DNA from: DASVXQ01 sp040414855
Lineage (GTDB): Bacteria; Actinomycetota; CALGFH01
Reading direction: 5' to 3'
NCBI GenBank assembly: GCA_040414855.1
Contig: JBEDUQ010000151.1
Coordinates: 1-28,902 of the forward strand
Length of the DNA: 28,902 bases
How positions within the stretch are numbered: position 1 is the stretch's first letter; each line of letters opens with the position of its first letter. This document shows positions 23,107 through 28,902 of this stretch, piece after piece. The translations under genes and the position numbers were made by a program. The notes beneath the pieces were generated by a model that was given only the letters and a program-made list of their open reading frames with translations, ran no database searches and was not told where the DNA came from.

Positions 23107-24612
23107 TCAGTAGTCGAACCGCTCGATGTGGATCCGGCGGCGAGGCACGCCCGCGTCGCGGAGCGCCTCGCGGGTGGTCTCCAGCAATCCCGCCGGCCCG
23201 CAGAGGTAGACGTCCCGACGGGCGACGTCGGGCACCAGCGTCCGCAGCCGCTTGGCGGACAGCGCGTCGTGCCGTGAGCAGCAGTTCACGCGCGGCCCGA
23301 GGACCAGGTGGACGATCGCCCGGCGCCTGGAGGCGAGCTCCTCCAGCTCGCGCCGGAAGACCACGCCCTCCGAGGAGGCGCCGCGGAACACCATCGCGAT
23401 GTCGCCCGGACCGCCCGGCATCGCCTCAAGCAGGGCCCGCATCGGGGTGATCCCGATCCCGCCGCCGATCAGCAGGACCCGGCGGCGGGTCCGCTGTATG
23501 CCGGTGAGCGCGCCGTACGGCCCCTCGGCGATCACCCTGGTCCCCGGTCGCAGGCCCTGGAGCGCGCTGGTGTGGTCGCCGACCACCTTGACGGTGATCC
23601 TCAGCATCCGGCGCGTCGGCGCGGCGGAGAGCGAGAACGGGTGCGCCTGCACCCAGATGTGCCCGGTGAGGAAGCGCCAGCGGAGGAACTGGCCGGCCTC
23701 GGCCCGCAGCAGGTCGAGGCGGCGGCCGCTGATGTAGATCGAGATGATGCCGTCGGCCTCAGGAACCACGCTGTGCACCCGCATGCGATGCCGCAAGGTG
23801 AGCTTCAGCGGCCGCCAGATCCGAAAGTGCAGGAGGCACGCGGCGACCAGCACGTGCGCCCCGGTCCACACGACCCTGGCGTTGTGGTCCTGGAGGTCGG
23901 TGCCCAGCACCAGCTGATGGGTGAACGCCAGCGCCACGGCCAGGTAGGCGTACATGTGGATGAAGTGCCACGACTCGTACTTGAGCCTGCGGCGGATCGC
24001 CCTGGCGGAGGTCGACGCCAGCAGCACCAGCAGCCCGAGCGCCACGGTCGCCATCAGCACGTCGGGATAGGTCAGCACCACCGTCCCGGTCTCGACGGCG
24101 AACGGGACCTGGTCCAGCAGCGTCAGCCCGGCGATCAGCAGGACGGCGTGGGCGACCAGCATGGTCAGCAGATAGGTCCCGAGCCAGCGGTGCAACCGCG
24201 ACAGCCAGTCCGAGCCGATGCGCCGCTCCAGCCACGGGACCCGGGCCATCAGCGCGACCTCGAGCAGCAGCAGGTAGCCGCCGAGCAGCCCGGTGATCCT
24301 GCCGCCGACGATCAGCCCGCCAGGGAGGCTGTCGATGCCGAGCCCCGGCTCGCCGCGCCACCACAGCCACAGCACCGCCAGTCCGCCGGCGATCGCCGGC
24401 GTCGCCAGCAGGACGGCGAGGACGAAGCGCGGCTGCCGCAGCAGCGGGCGGCGCCAGTCGTCGCTCGCTGGGAGGAGCGGCCGCCGGCGCGGCGGGACGA
24501 CCGGCGCCTCATCGTCGAAGACCGGCGCGTGGACCGGAGCCGGCTCGCGCGTCCAGGCGTGGGGGCTCCGCCGCGAGACGACCGAATGACCGACCGGGGC
24601 TTGACCAGACAC
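23107..24612 (-). CDS. Ferric-reductase-like transmembrane FAD/NAD(P) oxidoreductase
   Basis: GTG at 24612 with CTGGAG just upstream; earlier in-frame starts run through low-quality, operator-like DNA. The 501-residue protein has a roughly 60-residue charged cytoplasmic tail, then about six membrane helices (about 62-86, 99-121, 140-165, 183-200, 215-237, 249-265). Haem-ligand candidates are H141/H155 ('LHRWLGTYLLTMLVAHA') and H216/H219/H232. A ferredoxin-reductase-like part follows: FAD-binding 'AHPFSLSAAP' (323-332), 'IAEGPYGALTG', NAD(P)-binding 'LIGGGIGITPMR' (381-392) and 'YLCGPAGLLE'. It would move electrons from cytoplasmic NAD(P)H through FAD and haem to the outside, probably to the FMN protein encoded next. 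First gene of the operon. Confidence 0.9.
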   Translation of the reverse strand: MSGQAPVGHSVVSRRSPHAWTREPAPVHAPVFDDEAPVVPPRRRPLLPASDDWRRPLLRQPRFVLAVLLATPAIAGGLAVLWLWWRGEPGLGIDSLPGGLIVGGRITGLLGGYLLLLEVALMARVPWLERRIGSDWLSRLHRWLGTYLLTMLVAHAVLLIAGLTLLDQVPFAVETGTVVLTYPDVLMATVALGLLVLLASTSARAIRRRLKYESWHFIHMYAYLAVALAFTHQLVLGTDLQDHNARVVWTGAHVLVAACLLHFRIWRPLKLTLRHRMRVHSVVPEADGIISIYISGRRLDLLRAEAGQFLRWRFLTGHIWVQAHPFSLSAAPTRRMLRITVKVVGDHTSALQGLRPGTRVIAEGPYGALTGIQRTRRRVLLIGGGIGITPMRALLEAMPGGPGDIAMVFRGASSEGVVFRRELEELASRRRAIVHLVLGPRVNCCSRHDALSAKRLRTLVPDVARRDVYLCGPAGLLETTREALRDAGVPRRRIHIERFDY

Positions 24613-24710
24613 ACTGCTCCAGTTACGGCGGAAATCGGGTCGCGAACCCAGGGGGAGTGGGCGAAGAAAATCGCGCCCGGGTACGCGACATTGGCCGGAC
24701 GAATTGCGCT

Positions 24711-24765
24711 CGTTGACGCCGCAGGTGGGGACCTGTGGGGGATGCGTCAACGTCACTGGGGGATG
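24711..24765. promoter_or_regulatory. Nested inverted and direct repeats upstream of the flavin electron-transfer operon
   Basis: CGTTGACGC at 24711-24719 and GCGTCAACG at 24744-24752 are perfect 9-bp inverted arms. Inside them lies CAGGT-GGGG-ACCTG (24722-24735). TGGGGGATG occurs at 24736-24744 and again at 24757-24765, 21 bp apart (two helical turns). This sits about 100-155 bp upstream of the ferric-reductase-like start, in a 208-bp gap, and is a likely regulator binding region for that operon. The regulator is unknown. Confidence 0.5.
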
Positions 24766-24820
24766 ACCCGGACACCCTAGGAGATAGACCAACCGTAGTC
24801 AAATCGTGATCGCATCGAGA

Positions 24821-26098
24821 TCAATCCGCCCGCCTCGCCGTCACCGTCGCGGCGCGGCTCCGGGCTGGCAGCAGTCGGCTCACCATCATGCCGGCCATGC
24901 GCCGCAGGCCGATGATCCGCATCAAGTTGCCCGGCGACATGTACTCGCGCATCGGGATCGCGCCGGTGAGCGAACCGAGGAAGCGGTCGATCTCCTCCTG
25001 GCGCCCGGCGATGGCCTCGAACAGCGCGGCCGCCTCGGGTCGCGGCGGGGCCAGCGCCGCCAGCCCGGTGGTGAACTCGTACATCGGCAGCACGGCATGG
25101 TCCCGCCGGCGCTGGTAGTCCGCCATCGCCTCCTCGATCCGCCGCCGGCCGCCGAAGCCCGCCTCGACCGCCTCGGCGAGCAGTTCGGAGTCCCTGAAGG
25201 CGTCGGCGATGCCCTGCCCGGTGATCGGGTCCATCACCAGCCCCGCGTCGCCGACCAGCGCCCAGCCGGGGCCGTACGGCTCGCGGAGAAAATTCGGCAG
25301 GTCGGGGCTGCCACGGAACCGCTCGGCCCGCCTCCCGGACCGCACCCGCTCACCGAGGTCGCCGGCCTGGTCGAGCGTCCGCAGGAAATTCCCCTCGACG
25401 TCGGCGCGGAACCGCTCGAATTTCGCGACCGGCCACGCCACGTAGGTCATCGTCAGTCCGTCGTTGGTCGGCCACGCGCCGACCGCGCGGCCCGGCAATC
25501 CGTACAGCTCGCCGCCTTGGGAGTCGACGCCCTCCCAGTAGGTGTAGAAGGCCATCGACAGCGGCGGCTTCTCGCGGTACGAGGCCGCGCCGACCGTCCT
25601 GGCGACCAGCGAGCGCTTGCCGTCGGCGCCGACGACCAGTCGGGCCTCCTCGCTGAACCGGGTGCCGTCGCGGTCCCTGCCGCGGACGCCGGTGACCCGG
25701 CCGTCGCCGGCGACGACGAGCTCGTCCACGGTGCAGCCCTCGCGCACCTCGGCGCCGGCTTCGCGCGCCGCGTCGACCAGGATCGCGTCGAGGACGGTGC
25801 GGCGCGGGCTGTAGACGGCGTCGACGCCCTCGAAGCTCGGGAAGCGGCCATCGAGCACCACCTCGCCGGTGTGGAAGCGGACCCGGCGGGCGGGCGGCGT
25901 GCCGGAGGCGGTCACACGGTCGAGCAGGCCCCAGCGCCGCAGCCTGGCCGACCCGGGGAGCTGGACCTGGTGGGTCGACAGGGTGTCGCTCGGGAAGCTC
26001 GCCCTGTCCGTCACCAGCACGTCAAGGCCCTGCTTTGCCAGCAGCATCGCCGTGGACGAGCCGGCCACCCTGGCCCCGACGACGATCACGTCGCGCAT
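24821..26098 (-). CDS. FAD-dependent oxidoreductase, geranylgeranyl-reductase/group-A monooxygenase fold
   Basis: ATG at 26098 with GGGAGG five bases upstream. The 425-residue protein opens with the dinucleotide fold 'DVIVVGARVAGSSTAMLLAKQG' (a G-A-x-x-A-G-S variant of G-x-G-x-x-G), then 'YSPRRTVLDAILVDAAREAGAEV', the D-G motif 'LVVGADGKRSLVAR' (154-167) and the second FAD motif 'ALVGDAGLVMDPITGQGIADAF' (280-301). This is the layout of flavin hydroxylases and geranylgeranyl reductases. The region between (about 175-275) is less like p-hydroxybenzoate-type enzymes, so the substrate is open; a lipid or phenolic compound is plausible. The C-terminus has hydrophobic helices 'AAALFEAIAGRQEEIDRFLG' and 'LMRIIGLRRMAGMMVSRLL'. 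It follows the large regulator by 84 bp; its ribosome binding site can be hidden in a hairpin. Confidence 0.85.
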   Translation of the reverse strand: MRDVIVVGARVAGSSTAMLLAKQGLDVLVTDRASFPSDTLSTHQVQLPGSARLRRWGLLDRVTASGTPPARRVRFHTGEVVLDGRFPSFEGVDAVYSPRRTVLDAILVDAAREAGAEVREGCTVDELVVAGDGRVTGVRGRDRDGTRFSEEARLVVGADGKRSLVARTVGAASYREKPPLSMAFYTYWEGVDSQGGELYGLPGRAVGAWPTNDGLTMTYVAWPVAKFERFRADVEGNFLRTLDQAGDLGERVRSGRRAERFRGSPDLPNFLREPYGPGWALVGDAGLVMDPITGQGIADAFRDSELLAEAVEAGFGGRRRIEEAMADYQRRRDHAVLPMYEFTTGLAALAPPRPEAAALFEAIAGRQEEIDRFLGSLTGAIPMREYMSPGNLMRIIGLRRMAGMMVSRLLPARSRAATVTARRAD

Positions 26099-26103
26099 CC
26101 GGT

Positions 26104-26150
26104 CCTCCCGTCTCCATTGCCGCCCGCCGCGGGCGTCCTCGTACGGGAGG
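26104..26150 (-). promoter_or_regulatory. Hairpin that would sequester the oxidoreductase ribosome binding site
   Basis: CCTCCCGT (26104-26111) and ACGGGAGG (26143-26150) are perfect 8-bp inverted arms. On the transcript of the minus strand, the 3' arm is the GGGAGG ribosome binding site of the oxidoreductase. Between them CGCCCG (26121-26126) and CGGGCG (26130-26135) form a second, very stable stem with a 3-base loop. The nested fold would cover the ribosome binding site just before the ATG. It could also be read as an attenuator after the upstream regulator gene. Confidence 0.5.
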
Positions 26151-26182
26151 GCGCTACAGATCGCCAGAAGGTGCCAGGCCGG

Positions 26183-28902
26183 CTACAGCTCCCAGTCCAC
26201 CGGGGCGGCGGGGGAGTAGGCGCAGCGCCCGCCGGTGGTGACCGAGTACCGCAGGTGCGCGCCGAGCCCGGGATGGGCCCGCTCGATCCGGTCGATGGCG
26301 TCGCGGATCCGGGCGGTCACCGCCTTGCGCGCGCGCTCGGACTGGTCGCCGAGGCGCCTCGACCTGCCGCCGAGCCCGGTGGCCGCGGCCAGCTCGTCGA
26401 CCAGCGCGTCGCGCTCGGCCCGCGCCCGCGAGGCCCGCTCGGGGTCGCTCCAGCTCTCGGCCTTGTCGATCTCCGCCTCGAGGTCGGCGAGCCGCTCGCG
26501 CACCTGGCGGCGGGCCCGCTCGTCGAGCACCTGGTCGGCGCCGAGCGACAGGTCCGCGGTGGCCGCCTCGGCGGCGCCCGACGCGGCCACCAGGTCGGCG
26601 GCGCTGACCTCGCGGCCGGGGCGGGCCAGCAGCGTGGCGATGTCGGCCAGGCCCTTGGCGTCGCGCATGCGCACGCTGTCGCCGTGCAGGCCCAGCGTCC
26701 ACAGCGACCCGTCCCGCCGGAAGGTGCCGGCCGCCCGGCCCGGCCGTCGCGCGTCGGCCGGCCGCGCCTCCACGGGCCGCCCTTCCACGGGCCGTGCCTC
26801 CAACGGAGGCTCGGTGGGCTCGGTGGGTTCGGCGGCGGCCCTTGCCAGCCCGGCGAGGCCGAGGCCCATGCGCTCGGCGGTCGCGGCCACCTCCGCGAGC
26901 ATCGACCGGCTCCGCTCCGCCGTCTCGGGAAGCTCGCCGAGCAGCCGCCCCAGCTCGTAGGCGCTGCGCAGCGCCCACGCCCTTGCGCCGAGCGCCTCCT
27001 GGACCTCGACCGCGCGCTCGAGATGGGCGATCGCGCGGTCCCGGCGCCCGACCGCGGCGGCCAGCAGACCCAGGTGGTGGCCGACCGCGCCCTTGAAGGC
27101 GACCGCGGCCCCGATCACCGCCGCGCCGCCCTCCAGCGGGGCCAGCGCCTCGTAGACGCGGAGCCGAGCGGGGATCTCGCCGAGGACCGCGAGGAGCTCG
27201 GCCGCGTACGCGAGCTGGACGGTCCAGGCGTAGTCGCGGGGAAGCTCGTCCGGCCGCAGGTCGTCCGGCGGGCCGATGACCGCCGCCGCCTCCTCCAGCT
27301 CGCCGAGCTCGACCAGCGCCAGCGCGTGCATCCCGCGGGCCTGGAGCGAGTCCCGGGCCGGCAGCATGGAGAGGTCGAGGTCGTGCTCCAGGTCCGCTCG
27401 GCGGCCCTGGACGCTGCGCAGCTCCCAGCGCTGCTCCAGCTCCACGCCGATGCGGTCGGGCTCGCCGATCTCGGCTCCCAGGGCCGCGGCCTCGGCGATC
27501 AGCCGCTCGGCCTCGGCCAGCTCGCCGGACATGATCGCCAGCGTCGCCCGCCGCGAGAGCGCGAGGTAGCGCAGCCGCGGCTGCCGCAGGCCCTCGGCGG
27601 CCGCCAGGAACTCCGCCATCGCGGTCCGGTAGGCCGGATCGCCCAGCTCCAGCAGGTCGGCAACCCGGAGCAGGCGCGCCTCGACCACCAGCTCGCCGTC
27701 CCCGGCGCCGCCCGCGAGCTCGATGACCTCGTCGGCGAGCTGGAGCCGCTCGACGGCCGTCCCCGGTCCCCAGATCACGTTGTGGAGCGCGAGCAGGCAG
27801 GTCGCGGTGGTGGCCCCCTTGGCCGAGTTCCTGGCGGTGAGGACCGCCTCCTCCGCGAGCGACCTGGAGCGCGGCAGGTCGTGGCCGAACCAGGCGAGCA
27901 CCCGCGCGAGGCTGGCCAGCACCAGCGCGCGGAGCCTGCCGGCGTCCGCGTGCTCGGGGATGGTGGCGAGCGCGCTCAGCGACTCCTCGAGGATCGTGAC
28001 CAGCTCGTCGGCGGGCTGCATCGAGCGGGTGCCGATGGCGTGCAGCCCGAGCGCCGCGTTGGCGAGCGCGGTCGCGCTCTGGGACCGGCGGGCGAGGTCG
28101 GCGGCGCGCAGGTAGTCGTCTCTCGCCGCGGCGACGTCGCCCGCTCGGCGGTGGGCAGCGCCGAGCTCGAGCAGGATCCCGACCCGCGTCGCCGGCCCGC
28201 CCGCCCGCGCCACGTCGAGGATCGCCAGCGCGTTGGTCCAGTGCAGCGCGGCCTCGTCGTGGGCCAGCCGGCGCGACGCCTCCGCGGCGGCGCGCCTCGA
28301 CCAGCGCACCGCCGCGCGCGGCACGACCGGCTCATGGCTCCCGGCGCCGGCCGCGAGCAGGTAGTGCCGCGCCAGCCGCGCCGCCGGGACCGTGCCGCCG
28401 GCCTCGCGGACCGCTTCCAGCACCAGCGCGATCTCCAGGTGGATCGCTGCCCGGGACGCGGCGTCGAGCCGCTGGTCGATCGCCTCCCGGAAGAGGTCGT
28501 GGGCGAACCGGTAGGGGGCGAGCGGCTCGCTCGGCGCCACCAGCACCTGCGCGCGCACCGCCTCGTCGAGCAGGTCGGTCGCCGCGCTGTCGGGCAACCG
28601 GACGACCCGGGCCAGCAATGAGGCGGGCACCTCGGTCCCGATCAGGGCCGCTGCCCGCAGGGCATTGCCGACGTCGGGACCGAGCCGTTCCAGGCGCCGC
28701 TCCACCGCCTCGGTGACGCCGATCGGGAGTCCGGCGTCGGCGCCGCGCGCGAGCAGCAGCCGCGACAGCTCGCGCACGAAGAACGGGTTGCCGCCAGCTC
28801 GCGCCCGGATCTCCTCGACCAGGCCGGGATCGGCGTCGCGACCAATGGTCGCCGCGACCAGCTCGCCGACTTCGGCGTCCGACAGCGGTGCCAGCGGGAC
28901 CA
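26183..28902 (-). CDS. Large STAND/LuxR-type ATPase regulator, N-terminus cut by the window edge
   Basis: The frame is open to the right edge; the first visible residues ('LAPLSDAEVGELVAATIGRD...IRARAGGNPFFVRELSRLLL') are the end of an AAA/STAND ATPase domain as in MalT- and cyclase-type regulators. About 905 residues remain. Next come a winged-helix-like part ('GVTEAVERRLERLGPDVGNALRAAALIG'), a long array of TPR-like helix pairs (roughly visible residues 150-690), a Pro/Glu/Arg linker made of short repeats, and a C-terminal module with 'WTLGLHGDSVRMRDAKGLADIATLLARPGREVSAADLV', a coiled-coil ('RQVRERLADLEAEIDKAESW') and 'ARIRDAIDRIERAHPGLGAHLRYSVTTGGRCAYSP'. This tail recurs in actinobacterial ATPase regulators. 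No C-terminal LuxR helix-turn-helix is seen, so any DNA-binding part is unproven. The oxidoreductase downstream may be its target. Confidence 0.8.
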   Translation of the reverse strand, partial: VPLAPLSDAEVGELVAATIGRDADPGLVEEIRARAGGNPFFVRELSRLLLARGADAGLPIGVTEAVERRLERLGPDVGNALRAAALIGTEVPASLLARVVRLPDSAATDLLDEAVRAQVLVAPSEPLAPYRFAHDLFREAIDQRLDAASRAAIHLEIALVLEAVREAGGTVPAARLARHYLLAAGAGSHEPVVPRAAVRWSRRAAAEASRRLAHDEAALHWTNALAILDVARAGGPATRVGILLELGAAHRRAGDVAAARDDYLRAADLARRSQSATALANAALGLHAIGTRSMQPADELVTILEESLSALATIPEHADAGRLRALVLASLARVLAWFGHDLPRSRSLAEEAVLTARNSAKGATTATCLLALHNVIWGPGTAVERLQLADEVIELAGGAGDGELVVEARLLRVADLLELGDPAYRTAMAEFLAAAEGLRQPRLRYLALSRRATLAIMSGELAEAERLIAEAAALGAEIGEPDRIGVELEQRWELRSVQGRRADLEHDLDLSMLPARDSLQARGMHALALVELGELEEAAAVIGPPDDLRPDELPRDYAWTVQLAYAAELLAVLGEIPARLRVYEALAPLEGGAAVIGAAVAFKGAVGHHLGLLAAAVGRRDRAIAHLERAVEVQEALGARAWALRSAYELGRLLGELPETAERSRSMLAEVAATAERMGLGLAGLARAAAEPTEPTEPPLEARPVEGRPVEARPADARRPGRAAGTFRRDGSLWTLGLHGDSVRMRDAKGLADIATLLARPGREVSAADLVAASGAAEAATADLSLGADQVLDERARRQVRERLADLEAEIDKAESWSDPERASRARAERDALVDELAAATGLGGRSRRLGDQSERARKAVTARIRDAIDRIERAHPGLGAHLRYSVTTGGRCAYSPAAPVDWEL
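26760..26804. repeat. 15-bp tandem repeat, three copies, inside the regulator linker
   Basis: Units of the form GGCCGYSCYTCCAMS start at 26760, 26775 and 26790 and encode the repeated residues R-P-V-E-(A/G). Next to them a 9-bp unit TCGGTGGGY repeats (about 26811-26828) and encodes E-P-T. Both keep the frame and lie in the flexible linker before the C-terminal module. Confidence 0.7.

Noticed and set aside
24806..28621. Very long open frame on the plus strand opposite the regulator and FAD oxidoreductase
   Set aside because: Its translation is low-complexity Arg/Gly/Pro/Val sequence without domains, and it is an exact antisense shadow of well-supported genes, a common artefact of high GC.

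Overview
This is a high-GC (roughly 70% or more in coding DNA), gene-dense window. It has ATGA/GTGA stop-start overlaps, GTG and TTG starts, Shine-Dalgarno sites of the GGAGG type and 'actinobacterial' protein families (PxKF-tailed secreted nuclease, steroid/terpenoid-type P450, large STAND/LuxR-type regulator). Together these suggest a soil or environmental member of the Actinomycetota; nothing in the window fixes the genus. No rRNA, tRNA, CRISPR array, insertion sequence or prophage was seen. The two ends are cut: a polysaccharide flippase loses its N-terminus at the left edge, and a large regulator loses its N-terminal ATPase domain at the right edge.

Layout. (1) 1-2737, plus strand: end of a surface-glycan operon (Wzx/MOP flippase, a methyltransferase-like protein and an APH-type kinase, joined by ATGA overlaps). 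(2) 2764-5079, minus strand: a small CxxC/CxxC protein coupled to an SRPBCC protein, then a secreted right-handed beta-helix protein with an AT-richer, gene-free 412-bp leader. (3) 5492-6817: KefB-type cation/proton antiporter. (4) 6828-9922: tyrosine catabolism. A divergent Lrp/AsnC regulator faces 4-hydroxyphenylpyruvate dioxygenase (hpd), which converges on homogentisate 1,2-dioxygenase (hmgA). (5) 10028-12497: helical-repeat protein, small membrane protein, BatA-like VWA membrane protein. (6) 12506-15592: a 1028-residue secreted ExeM/NucH-type nuclease. (7) 15807-18093: cytochrome P450 divergent from an alpha/beta hydrolase. (8) 18175-21495, minus strand: four overlapping genes in the order amidohydrolase, MIP18/DUF59 protein, degenerate tyrosine-recombinase-like protein, zinc alcohol dehydrogenase. 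(9) 21716-24612, minus strand: an extracytoplasmic flavin electron-transfer operon (ferric-reductase-like FAD/NAD membrane oxidoreductase, FMN-binding lipid-anchored or membrane-anchored protein, ApbE flavin transferase). (10) 24821-28902, minus strand: a geranylgeranyl-reductase-like FAD oxidoreductase and the large regulator.

How the genes may work together. Block 4 carries the two consecutive ring-modifying steps from 4-hydroxyphenylpyruvate to maleylacetoacetate. Block 8 resembles the accessory genes found beside actinobacterial propane/acetone-type binuclear-iron monooxygenases, but no monooxygenase subunit is present here; instead a recombinase-fold protein with a lost catalytic centre sits inside the operon. 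Block 9 is a self-contained flavinylation set: a target protein with the attachment motif, the enzyme that attaches FMN, and a membrane electron donor.

The most unusual non-coding pattern is a series of short tandem duplications that begin at gene 3' ends and often copy the stop codon itself (hpd, hmgA, the hydrolase, the P450), plus similar repeats elsewhere. Several palindromic operator candidates and one hairpin that would hide a ribosome binding site are also listed. All functional calls are from reading the sequence and from family knowledge; no database search was run.
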